NCBI GenBank assembly: GCA_035552395.1
Contig: DASZLL010000080.1
Location: 1 to 24,941, forward strand
Length of the DNA stretch: 24,941 nucleotides
From: Bog-473 sp035552395
Lineage (GTDB): Bacteria; Actinomycetota; Acidimicrobiia; Acidimicrobiales; RAAP-2
Reading direction: 5' to 3'
Both the position numbers and the translations under genes were made by a program. The notes beneath the pieces are model-generated. The model was not told where the DNA came from. It did no database searches and saw only the letters and a list, made by a program, of their open reading frames with translations. Positions 14,838 through 21,772 of the stretch are shown in pieces (the first letter of the stretch is position 1; each line of letters starts with the position of its first letter).

Positions 14838-15217
14838 GTCTCGACCCGCCGGGCGCGCACCTCCTGCACGGTCCGGTTGGCCGAGACCCCCGCCGGCGCC
14901 CCGCAGTACGCCGCGATCTGGAACAGCAGCTCGTCGAGCTCCTCGGGTCGCACCCCGGCGCGGCCACTGGCGTCGACGTGCAGGGCGAACTCCTCCATCC
15001 GCCCCAGAGCGGCGGTCATGGCGAGCACCACGAGGCTCCGGTCTCGCGTGGTCAACGGGCCGCCGCGGGTCCACACGCCCCAGGCCATCGAAGTGAGGTA
15101 CTGCTGGAATTCAACCGTGGCGGGGTTGGGGTCGTCAGCGTACCGATCGACGTAGGCGTCGCCGAGTACCGCGCGACGCATGGTGCGCGCCGCGTCGAGC
15201 GAGTCCTTCTCAGCCAT
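14834..15217 (-). CDS. Carboxymuconolactone decarboxylase family protein
   Basis: A 127-residue protein of the AhpD/PcaC-like helical family. It has the features of the PcaC branch: a WTRGGPLTTRDRSL stretch early, a HVDASGRAGVRPEELDELL segment (His followed by the Gly-x-x-x-EEL pattern) and AAYCGAPAG near the end. The AhpD CxxC peroxidase motif is absent, so a lyase-like or unknown activity is more likely than peroxidatic. ATG 15217 has GGGAGG five bases or so upstream; an ATG four codons earlier is less well placed. It lies between amidohydrolase and HIBADH-like genes. True 4-carboxymuconolactone decarboxylase activity is not implied, since no other beta-ketoadipate genes are seen here. Confidence 0.88.
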   Translation of the reverse strand: MAEKDSLDAARTMRRAVLGDAYVDRYADDPNPATVEFQQYLTSMAWGVWTRGGPLTTRDRSLVVLAMTAALGRMEEFALHVDASGRAGVRPEELDELLFQIAAYCGAPAGVSANRTVQEVRARRVET

Positions 15218-15271
15218 GGATCCTCCCATCGGGTGTGGTCACGACGTTCGGGCGCGTTCTGGCCGAAGCTT

Positions 15272-16516
15272 TCACGCGCCCTTGTAGATCTGCCCATCCT
15301 TCATCACGAAGCGCACGTCCTTGGTCACCTTGATGTCCTCGGAGGGGTCGCCGGGCACGGCGATGATGTCGGCCAGATAGCCCGGGGCGAGCCGACCGAG
15401 GTCGTGGGTGCGCTCGATCAGGTCGGCGCTCGTCACCGTCGCTGCCTGCAGCGCCTGCATCGGCGTCATGCCGCGGTCGACCATGGAGACGAGCTCTTCG
15501 GCCTGCGTCCCGTGTGGGATGGCCGGGGCGTCGGACCCGCAGGCAATCTTCACGCCGGCTGCCAGCGCGTGGCCGAACATGCGGCGGGCCTGCGGGAATA
15601 TCTCGGCCGCCTTCTTCTGCAGCATGGGGTGGATCCGGTCTACCGCCATGTGGTCGGCCAACGCCGTGGTCCCGACCAAGAACGTGCCCGTGTCGGCCAT
15701 CAGCTTGATGGTGTCGTCGGTCGCCAGCGATCCGTGCTCGATGCAGTCCACACCGGCGCGGACGCAGGCCCGGATCCCGGAATCGCCGTGGGCGTGCGCA
15801 GCCACGCGCAGTCCGTTGCGGTGCGCCTCGTCGACGATGGCGGCCAGCTCCTCGTCCGAGTATTGCTGGCAACCGGCCGCACTCGAGAACGACATCACGC
15901 CGCCAGAGGCGGAAATCTTGATGAGCTTGGCCCCGTACTTGATCTGGTAGCGCACCGCCTTGCGAACCTCGGGCACGCCGTTGGCGATCCCCTGTTCGAC
16001 GCTCTGGGGCATGATGCCCGGGGCCAGCCCCTGGAACATGGTGGGATCGAGGTGCCCCCCGGTGGGCGTGATGGCATGGCCGGCGGGGAAGATACGCGGG
16101 CCGGGAAACCAGCCCTGGTCGACCGCCTTCATCAGGTCGACATCGAGGAGGAACCCCGCCGTGTAGACCATCAGGCCCAGGTTGCGAACGGTGGTGAAGC
16201 CGGCCATCAGTGTGGTGGCGCAGTTCACTGCACCGCGCAGCGTCCGGTACACGGGCGAATCTTTCACCCCGTGCATCGGGTCGGGCAGGCCGTCGGGTCC
16301 ACCGGGGCCGCCGATGAGCATGTTCAGCTCCATGTCCATAAGGCCGGGCAAGAGCGTGAAGTCGCCGAGGTCGACCTCGGTGGCCGGGCTCGGGAGCTCC
16401 TTCGGATTGACGGCCACGATCTGGTTGCCGTCGACGACGACCACGGCCGGCGAGCGCACTTCGCCGGTCTCGACATCGACCCAGCGCTCCGCCCTCAGCA
16501 CGGTCACGTCGCTCAT
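15272..16516 (-). CDS. Amidohydrolase-superfamily protein (prolidase/imidazolonepropionase-like) lacking the HxH motif
   Basis: A 414-residue member of the metal-dependent amidohydrolase superfamily. Visible features are the N-terminal beta-sandwich strand pair, the PGLMD turn, probable carboxylated Lys200 (KLIKISASGG), His241 and His243 (AHAHG), His261 (CIEHGS) and Asp329 (GSDAP), then the C-terminal sandwich with GRLAPGYLADI. The first metal-binding motif, normally HxH straight after PGLID, is Glu63-Leu-Asn65 here (MDMELNM). A strong AAAGGAGG (16521-16528) lies four bases before the ATG. It sits in the operon between TauD and CMD-like genes. It may hydrolyse an amide, lactone or cyclic bond, or the altered site may use one metal or a changed reaction. 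Confidence 0.9.
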   Translation of the reverse strand: MSDVTVLRAERWVDVETGEVRSPAVVVVDGNQIVAVNPKELPSPATEVDLGDFTLLPGLMDMELNMLIGGPGGPDGLPDPMHGVKDSPVYRTLRGAVNCATTLMAGFTTVRNLGLMVYTAGFLLDVDLMKAVDQGWFPGPRIFPAGHAITPTGGHLDPTMFQGLAPGIMPQSVEQGIANGVPEVRKAVRYQIKYGAKLIKISASGGVMSFSSAAGCQQYSDEELAAIVDEAHRNGLRVAAHAHGDSGIRACVRAGVDCIEHGSLATDDTIKLMADTGTFLVGTTALADHMAVDRIHPMLQKKAAEIFPQARRMFGHALAAGVKIACGSDAPAIPHGTQAEELVSMVDRGMTPMQALQAATVTSADLIERTHDLGRLAPGYLADIIAVPGDPSEDIKVTKDVRFVMKDGQIYKGA

Positions 16517-16582
16517 GCAGCCTCCTTTATCGGTCGTGGTATGCGTTGTCGGTTCCGCCCGACTCCGGAGCTTGACGTCGGG

Positions 16583-17422
16583 TCAACGGATCGGCTCGTC
16601 CCCGCTCATGGTGGTCCGGTGCATCTCCCGGGAGGACGAGGGGTCATAGGGGCAGGCCCGATGCATGACGCCGGTGTTGTCCCAGATCACCAGGTCGCCC
16701 ACCGACCAGGCGTGCCGGTACACACGCGCCGGATCGGTCGCTCGCACCAACAGGTCGTCGAGCAGCGCCTTGCCGGCGTTGCGATCCATCCCCACGACGT
16801 AGTCCGCCGAGGCGCCGATCACGAGGGACCGACGCCCGGAACGGTGGCGCCACACCAGCGGGTGTTCACGGTCGGTCTTCTCGCGCCAGTCCGCCAGCTC
16901 CTCCGGACTGGGGTCGGGATGCACCAGTCGCTGGGACGCCTCGAACGAATGGAGGACGCGCACAGTGTCGAACCGTTGCTTCTCGTCGCCCTCGAGTTCG
17001 TCGTAGGCGGCGTAGGTGCTGGCGAACTCCGTGTCGCCGCCTTCGGCCGCCACCACCTTTGCGCTCAGCATCGTCGCCTTGGTGGGGACCTCGTCCTGGG
17101 CCCCGTCGATGTGCCAGGCGAAGGTGCCGCGCAGGTACTCGGCCGCGGGGTTCTTGGCCGGGTCGAGCGTCACGGTGAAGAGGCGCGGGGGTTCGGCGGG
17201 CTCCGCCTTGCCGACGTCATCGAGCCGCTTCGAGAACGCGACCTGCGTGTCGTCATCGACGTGCAGGTCCCGGAAGACGAGGACACCGTGCTCCTCGAGC
17301 GCGTCCATGCACCGGGCCGGCAGCGCATCGTCGTCGAGCAACCGCGATCGCTTGACGCCGTGGGCCTCGGCCCCCACCGAGGTCCCGAGCCGTTCGATCG
17401 TCAGTGAGCTCAGAGGTACCAC
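16583..17422 (-). CDS. TauD/TfdA-family Fe(II)/2-oxoglutarate-dependent dioxygenase
   Basis: A 279-residue dioxygenase of typical TauD length. The iron-binding facial triad is visible as His104 and Asp106 in WHIDG and distal His254 in GVMHRACP. An Arg for 2-oxoglutarate follows in SSSREMHRTTM. Other family marks are DNTGVMHR and the ATMLSAKVVAAEGGDTEF segment. The best start is GTG 17422, which overlaps the end of the SDR gene by 13 bases; the frame is also open further upstream, but there it is only a shadow of the SDR gene. Members oxidise taurine, aryloxyalkanoates, alkyl sulfates or similar. In this operon it would hydroxylate a substrate next to a heteroatom or on an alkyl chain. Substrate unknown. 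Confidence 0.92.
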   Translation of the reverse strand: MVPLSSLTIERLGTSVGAEAHGVKRSRLLDDDALPARCMDALEEHGVLVFRDLHVDDDTQVAFSKRLDDVGKAEPAEPPRLFTVTLDPAKNPAAEYLRGTFAWHIDGAQDEVPTKATMLSAKVVAAEGGDTEFASTYAAYDELEGDEKQRFDTVRVLHSFEASQRLVHPDPSPEELADWREKTDREHPLVWRHRSGRRSLVIGASADYVVGMDRNAGKALLDDLLVRATDPARVYRHAWSVGDLVIWDNTGVMHRACPYDPSSSREMHRTTMSGDEPIR

Positions 17423-18174
17423 GCTCCGTTGACATTGATCTGCTGGCCCGTGATGTAACCCGCTTCCTCCGAACACAAGAACGCGCACGCGGCGGCGATG
17501 TCGTCGGGTGTGCCCAGCCGGCCGAGCGGGGCGCGCGCCACGATCTGGTCCAAGCTGGCCATGACGCCAGACTCGATGGGTCGGCGCATCATCGGTGTAT
17601 CGATGGCGCCCGGCGGGATCGTGTTCACGGTGATGCCGTTCGGTGCGAGATCGAGGGCGAGCGCCTTGGTCAGCGCGATGACCCCGCCCTTGGACGCGAC
17701 GTAGTGCGCCATTCGCTTCGTGCCCGACTGCGCCGAGGACGACGAGATGGTCACGATGCGTCCCCACCCGGCGGCCACCATGTCAGGCACGACCGCCTGC
17801 GCGCAATGGAACGTCCCCGTCAGGTTGACGGCGAGGATGCGCTCCCACGTCGCCACGTCGATGTCGAGGAACTTCGAGAAGCCCTCGATGCCTGCGCTGG
17901 TGACCAGGATGCCGACGGGGCCGAACGCGGCGCGGGCTCGATCCATCGCCGCGTCAACGGCGGCACGGTCGCTGACGTCGACGACGACGGCCAGAGCGCG
18001 TCCACCGTCGGACTCGATCTCCTTGGCCACCTGCTCGGAGGCGTCGCTGTCGATGTCGAGGACGGCGACCCCGTGACCTTCGGTCGCCAGGCGTTGGCAG
18101 ACGGCCCGGCCCATGCCCGAGCCACCGCCGGTGACCACCGCGGTCCGTGCCGTCTCGGAGCGACCCTCAGCCAT
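17410..18174 (-). CDS. Short-chain dehydrogenase/reductase (FabG-like), paralogue of the SDR at 1972
   Basis: A 254-residue classical SDR and first gene of the minus-strand catabolic operon. It has TGGGSGMG for the cofactor, an acidic LDIDSD after strand 2 (favouring NAD), SSSS before the active site, Tyr158 and Lys162 in YVASK, and a C-terminus of VNGAWYL. ATG 18174 with GGGAG six bases upstream is preferred; an ATG ten codons earlier has only a very close ribosome site. Long stretches match the SDR at 1972-2718 (for example RILAVNLTGTF and AAGWGRIVTISSSSAQSG), so the two are paralogues in different operons, perhaps acting on the same substrate class. It is divergently transcribed from the LLM gene. 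Confidence 0.93.
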   Translation of the reverse strand: MAEGRSETARTAVVTGGGSGMGRAVCQRLATEGHGVAVLDIDSDASEQVAKEIESDGGRALAVVVDVSDRAAVDAAMDRARAAFGPVGILVTSAGIEGFSKFLDIDVATWERILAVNLTGTFHCAQAVVPDMVAAGWGRIVTISSSSAQSGTKRMAHYVASKGGVIALTKALALDLAPNGITVNTIPPGAIDTPMMRRPIESGVMASLDQIVARAPLGRLGTPDDIAAACAFLCSEEAGYITGQQINVNGAWYL

Positions 18175-18220
18175 GGCGATCTCCCACGTCCCGCGCCTCC
18201 CCATGCCTTCTCAAGCGTCC

Positions 18221-18245
18221 CTAGCGTCTAGCGATAGCATGCTAT
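18221..18245. promoter_or_regulatory. Operator-like palindrome ATAGCATGCTAT with CTAGCG repeats in a divergent promoter region
   Basis: A perfect 12-bp palindrome (18234-18245) preceded by two CTAGCG copies at 18221-18226 and 18228-18233, giving several TAGC half-sites in a row. It lies between the SDR operon (minus) and the LLM gene (plus), 45 bp before the LLM ATG, where it could repress both directions. AT-rich TATACC/TACCTT just to its right may be part of a -10 box. A TetR-family regulator is a likely binder; which one is unknown. Confidence 0.5.
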
Positions 18246-18289
18246 ACCTTAGATGAGAACGGCATTTCCACAGCGAGGGGAGCCCAGTC

Positions 18290-19255
18290 ATGCGGATGGG
18301 TCTGCAGGTCAGCGCAGACAGGGGTCGCTACGCCGCCAAGGTGGAGAAGCTCCAGGCCGACGCCCGCTGGGCTGACGAGGCGGGACTCGACACCGTCTGG
18401 ACACCGCAGATCCCCGACGAGTTCGACGTCATGACTGCCGCCACCTTGCTAGGCGCCGCGACGTCTCGGATCGAAGTCGGCACGTCGGTGGTGCCGATCC
18501 AACCACGGCACCCCATCGTGCTGGCCCAGCAGGCCTTGTCGACCCAAGCTGTGTGCGGGGGCCGGTTCACGTTGGGGCTCGGCGTCTCGCACCATTGGAT
18601 CATCGCGGACATGCTCGGCCTTCCGTACGAGCGGCAGGCCACGATCATGCGGTGCTACCTCGACGTGCTGGACCAGGCCCTCGTTGGCCCCGGCCTGGTC
18701 GAGGTGGACAACGAGCTGTTCCACATCCGGAATCCGCTCGACGTCACCGACCTGGCGCCGACACCGGTCATGATCGCCGCCCTAGGGCCCGTGATGCTGA
18801 GGCTGGCCGGCGAGCGCGCCGCCGGCACCGTCCTGTGGCTGGCCGACGAGCGCACCATCGGCTCGCACGTCGTGCCGCAGGTCACCAAGGCGGCACAGTC
18901 GGTCGGTCGTCCCGCCCCACGGGTGATGGCGGGCGTGCCCGTCTGCCTCTGCGGCGACGATCAGATCGATGCGGCGATCGAGCGGACGAACCGGACGTTG
19001 AGCGAGGTGGTGGACTCGCCGAACTACGCGCGCCTGATGCAGCACGGCGACGCCCGCCAGATCGGTGACGTGCTCATCTGCGGCAGCGAAGCGACCATGG
19101 AGAAGCGCCTGCGCAGCTTCGCGGACGCCGGCGTCACCGACCTCAACGCGCGGATCGTCCCGTTGGGCGAGGGCCGTGCCGCGATCAAGGCGTCGGCCGA
19201 GCGCACCCGGGAGTTCCTGGCTGCGGTGGCGCCGACGTTGCGTGCCGCCGGCTGA
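18290..19255 (+). CDS. LLM-class flavin (probably F420)-dependent oxidoreductase
   Basis: A 321-residue luciferase-like monooxygenase-fold protein, standard length for actinobacterial F420-dependent members. The family marks are the opening MGLQVSADRG, then WADEAGLDTVWTPQ, RIEVGTSVVPIQPRHPI, the RFTLGLGVSHHWI stretch that lines the flavin or deazaflavin site, and the C-terminal VTDLNARIVPLGEG. GAGGGGAG lies about eight bases before the ATG. It stands alone between the divergent operator region and a convergent TetR gene that ends 6 bp away. FMN-dependent monooxygenation and F420-dependent reduction or oxidation are both possible. The overall look favours F420, since this sub-type is abundant in actinobacteria. 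Confidence 0.92.
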   Translation: MRMGLQVSADRGRYAAKVEKLQADARWADEAGLDTVWTPQIPDEFDVMTAATLLGAATSRIEVGTSVVPIQPRHPIVLAQQALSTQAVCGGRFTLGLGVSHHWIIADMLGLPYERQATIMRCYLDVLDQALVGPGLVEVDNELFHIRNPLDVTDLAPTPVMIAALGPVMLRLAGERAAGTVLWLADERTIGSHVVPQVTKAAQSVGRPAPRVMAGVPVCLCGDDQIDAAIERTNRTLSEVVDSPNYARLMQHGDARQIGDVLICGSEATMEKRLRSFADAGVTDLNARIVPLGEGRAAIKASAERTREFLAAVAPTLRAAG

Positions 19256-19261
19256 AGGGCG

Positions 19262-19975
19262 CTACTTCGGCTCGGTCACGATGCCGCGGGAGACGAACTC
19301 CCACATCTCTCCGGCGGCGCTCGTGGGGTCCTGCGGCTCGGTACCGCTGATGGTCGATCCGTACGCGGCGTTGAACATGATGGTGGAGAGGATGCCCCCG
19401 GCGACGTCCTCGCCCGCGAAGGTTGACCGCACGACCCCCACTTCGACGGCGTCGGACAGCGTCTTCTCGAGCAGCGCGACCAACGGGACGAACGCCCGGG
19501 ACGCCTCCTCGTGGTGGGCCGTCAAGAGCTGGTGGCAGAACTCCGCCAGCACGGGCGTGGGGTTGTTCTTCGACGCCCGGCCCTTGGGCGCGGGCAAGCA
19601 CATGCGGTAGTACTCGGTCACGAAGCGCTGCAGGCGCTCGAGCGGGGTGTGCTCTTTGGCCACCTGCTCCTCCAGGCGCTCAGCCGTGGAGCGAATGGCC
19701 TCGTCAAAGAGCGCCAGCAAGAGCTCGTGCTTGCCGGCGAAGTACTGGTAGAAGCTCCGCAGCGACTGGCCCGAGCGGTCGACGACTTCTTGGACGGTGA
19801 AGTCCCGTCCGGACTCCGCGCTGGCGAGCAGCTCGAAACCGGCGTCGAGGAAGCGCTGGACGCGGCCTTCGCTGCGGACACGGGCCGAGTCGAGAGATCG
19901 GGCGACCGCCATGTCCCTCCGGCGTACGGGGGCGTCCGAGGCAGGCTGGGCGGTGGGATCATCGGCTGCGGACAT
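19262..19975 (-). CDS. TetR-family transcriptional regulator
   Basis: A 237-residue regulator counted from ATG 19975. After a poorly conserved head of about 35 residues, residues about 36-92 form the TetR DNA-binding domain: FLDAGFELL for the first helix, FTVQEVVDRSGQSLRSFYQYF for helix-turn-helix with the F-Y-x-Y-F end, then GKHELLLALF. The ligand domain is helical. ATG 19975 has no ribosome site and a TACACT lies only six bases upstream, so a leaderless message is possible; ATG 19912 with GGAGGGAC just upstream is the alternative (216 residues). It is divergent from the SnoaL/acyl-CoA dehydrogenase operon, which it probably represses. Confidence 0.9.
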   Translation of the reverse strand: MSAADDPTAQPASDAPVRRRDMAVARSLDSARVRSEGRVQRFLDAGFELLASAESGRDFTVQEVVDRSGQSLRSFYQYFAGKHELLLALFDEAIRSTAERLEEQVAKEHTPLERLQRFVTEYYRMCLPAPKGRASKNNPTPVLAEFCHQLLTAHHEEASRAFVPLVALLEKTLSDAVEVGVVRSTFAGEDVAGGILSTIMFNAAYGSTISGTEPQDPTSAAGEMWEFVSRGIVTEPK

Positions 19976-19996
19976 CGGTTGAGTGTATCCGGTTCC

Positions 19997-20024
19997 CCCT
20001 AATTGAGAGCGGGACTCTCCCTAA
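19997..20024. promoter_or_regulatory. Candidate operator: GAGAG-N5-CTCTC flanked by CCCTAA repeats
   Basis: An inverted repeat GAGAG (20005-20009) / CTCTC (20015-20019) is flanked by two CCCTAA copies at 19997-20002 and 20019-20024, spaced 22 bp, about two helix turns. It is 22-50 bp upstream of the TetR start and so could be its autoregulatory site. Confidence 0.4.
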
Positions 20025-20044
20025 CAATGGGACTGCGACGAAGA

Positions 20045-20127
20045 AAATCTGCAAACCGCGTTCCCGATCTTCGGCACTCCTCTTGTCGGGCGTGGGACTT
20101 CAGAACCGCACGGTCAATTGCAGATTT
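20045..20127. repeat. Inverted repeat AAATCTGCAA ... TTGCAGATTT in the divergent region
   Basis: A perfect 10-bp inverted repeat with arms at 20045-20054 and 20118-20127, 63 bp apart. The right arm contains the TTGCAG used here as a -35 box for the plus-strand gene, and the left arm offers the same hexamer on the minus strand. It may mark paired regulator sites or two mirrored promoters. Confidence 0.5.
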
Positions 20128-20145
20128 GGAGAATGCTGTTATCGT
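20118..20145 (+). promoter_or_regulatory. Candidate promoter for a leaderless message of the SnoaL/acyl-CoA dehydrogenase operon
   Basis: TTGCAG (20118-20123) and TATCGT (20140-20145) are spaced 16 bp. Transcription would start about 20151-20154, at or within a few bases of ATG 20154, and there is no Shine-Dalgarno sequence before that ATG. Leaderless messages are common in actinobacteria. Confidence 0.5.
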
Positions 20146-20153
20146 GACCCGCC

Positions 20154-20630
20154 ATGGACGCGGCGCGCACCGCCGACATCATCGAACTCGGGCAGGTCCT
20201 GGCCCGCTATGCCGTCGGCATGACCCGCGACGACGTCGAAGCGGTCATGGAGGTGTTCACGCCCGACGGGACGTACAGCGCGTTCGGTTCGACGTACAAG
20301 CTCGAGGACTTCCCGGCCCTGGTGGCCGCGGCCCCCAAAGGCCTGTTCCTCACCGGGGCGCCCGTCCTTGACCTCGACGGCGACGTGGGCACGGGCCACC
20401 AGACTCTCTGCTTCGTGGACCAGACCACCCACGACATGCGCATCGGGTGGTACACGGACACGTACCGCAGGACCGGGCAGGGTTGGCGGCTGCAGACGCG
20501 CGCGATGACCTTCCTGAGGCGCAGCGGCGTCCGCGACTCGGGCAAACCCCACGACCCCACTCGCCCGTTGCCCTCGGGCGCGGTGGCCGACGGTGCGACC
20601 GACGAGGCGGCGCGTCGTGGAGCTCGCTGA
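20154..20630 (+). CDS. SnoaL-like (NTF2-fold) protein
   Basis: A 158-residue protein whose first 120 or so residues match the SnoaL-like domain found next to dehydrogenases in actinobacterial catabolic clusters: helix IIELGQVLARYAVGMTRDDVEAVMEVFTPDG, then TYSAFG and a beta-sheet with GHQTLCFVDQTT, RIGWYTDTYRRTGQGWRLQTR. Such cone-shaped folds serve as isomerases, cyclases, hydratases or dehydratases. The last 35 residues are polar and probably disordered. The ATG follows a candidate leaderless promoter. The 3' end overlaps the acyl-CoA dehydrogenase start by 14 bases, so the two are co-translated. The reaction cannot be read from the sequence; isomerisation or hydration of the intermediate handled by the neighbouring acyl-CoA dehydrogenases is plausible. 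Confidence 0.85.
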   Translation: MDAARTADIIELGQVLARYAVGMTRDDVEAVMEVFTPDGTYSAFGSTYKLEDFPALVAAAPKGLFLTGAPVLDLDGDVGTGHQTLCFVDQTTHDMRIGWYTDTYRRTGQGWRLQTRAMTFLRRSGVRDSGKPHDPTRPLPSGAVADGATDEAARRGAR

Positions 20631-21747
20631 ATTCAAGGCGGCAGCCGACCGCTGGCTGGACGAGCAGGCGACCGAGCTGGCAGCCGACTTCGAGGGCATC
20701 GGGACGCTCGACCAGCAGCTGGAGCAGCTGCGCAAGGTCATGCGGCTGGCCTACGACGCTGGGTTCATGCGCATGGGATGGCCCGAGCGTGTCGGCGGAC
20801 TGGGCGGCTCCAATCTCTTGCGGGCCTACCTGGGCGAGACCCTGACGGCGCGTGACCTCGTCGAGCCGGGCATCTACTCCATGCCCGAGGTGCTGGCGCC
20901 GACCGTGATCGACTACGCCCCCGCGGAGCTCGCGGCCGACATGGTGCCGCGGCTGTTGCGCGGCGACGAGAACTGGTGTCAGGGCTTCTCGGAGCCCGGT
21001 ACGGGGAGCAACCTGGGCGCGCTGGCCTGTCGTGCAACACACGATGGTGAAGGGTGGCGGGTGGACGGCCAGAAGGTGTGGACGAGCCTGGCGCACTACG
21101 CGCAGCGCTGTGTCCTGCTCACGCGCACCGGCACGCCCGAGTCGGCGCACCGCGGCATCACGGCCTTCTTCGTCGATATGGACAGCCCCGGCATCACGGT
21201 GCGTCCGATCGAGACCATGCACGGGGTCGCCGAGTTCTGCGCGGTGTTCTACGACGGCGTCTTCGTGCCGCACGACCGCGTGCTGGGAGAGGTCGGGGGG
21301 GGCTGGTCCGTGGCCATGGACCTGCTGCCCTACGAGCGCAGCACCGCGCTGTGGCACCGGGCCGCCTACCTGCAGCGGCGGCTCGAGCAGCTCATCGCGG
21401 CGGCGCCGGCGGGTTCGCTCGACCCGATGGCGGTAGGCGAGGCGACCGAGCTGGTCTGGGCCTTCCGGGCCCGTTCGCGCGCGACACAGCGACGGCTGAC
21501 GACAGGTGAGACCCTCGGCCCGGAGACGTCCATCGACAAGGTGCTCGTCGCGTCGGCCGAGCAAGCTGTGTTCGACCTGGTGGCCGAGGGCCTCGGGTCG
21601 GCCGTCACGCTGGCGGACGACCCGGTTAGTCAACGGTGGCGCGCCGAGTTCCTCTACTCCCGCGCCGCGACCATCTACGGCGGCAGCTCCGAGATCCAGC
21701 GCAACATCATCGCCCGTCGACTCCTCGACCTCGGCGCGGATCGATGA
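20617..21747 (+). CDS. Acyl-CoA dehydrogenase, FadE-type (first subunit of a pair)
   Basis: A 376-residue FAD-dependent acyl-CoA dehydrogenase that would introduce an alpha,beta double bond into a CoA thioester. Visible marks are QGFSEPGTGSNL (122-133, flavin and substrate contact), GQKVWTSLAHYA (151-162), and C-terminal YGGSSEIQRN (354-363). In the MCAD-type YEGT position the catalytic Glu is replaced by Gly355; Glu240 in the PYERS stretch may be the base, as in the isovaleryl/long-chain type. GTG 20617 with GAGG upstream is preferred to GTG 20593. The companion gene at 21773 encodes a second, degenerate-looking subunit, as in the heteromeric FadE pairs of mycobacterial sterol degradation. 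Substrate unknown. Confidence 0.93.
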   Translation: MELAEFKAAADRWLDEQATELAADFEGIGTLDQQLEQLRKVMRLAYDAGFMRMGWPERVGGLGGSNLLRAYLGETLTARDLVEPGIYSMPEVLAPTVIDYAPAELAADMVPRLLRGDENWCQGFSEPGTGSNLGALACRATHDGEGWRVDGQKVWTSLAHYAQRCVLLTRTGTPESAHRGITAFFVDMDSPGITVRPIETMHGVAEFCAVFYDGVFVPHDRVLGEVGGGWSVAMDLLPYERSTALWHRAAYLQRRLEQLIAAAPAGSLDPMAVGEATELVWAFRARSRATQRRLTTGETLGPETSIDKVLVASAEQAVFDLVAEGLGSAVTLADDPVSQRWRAEFLYSRAATIYGGSSEIQRNIIARRLLDLGADR

Positions 21748-21772
21748 GGACGACCGTGCGCGCGGCACCGTA

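Noticed and set aside
14978..17407. A plus-strand open frame of about 800 codons opposite the CMD-like, amidohydrolase and TauD genes
   Set aside because: It lies wholly antisense to three genes with clear motifs and has the Arg/His/Gly-rich composition expected of a GC-rich shadow frame.
17423..17767. An N-terminal extension of the TauD-type gene
   Set aside because: The extension lies inside the SDR gene in another frame and shows no similarity to dioxygenases; the TauD homology begins near SSLTIERLG.
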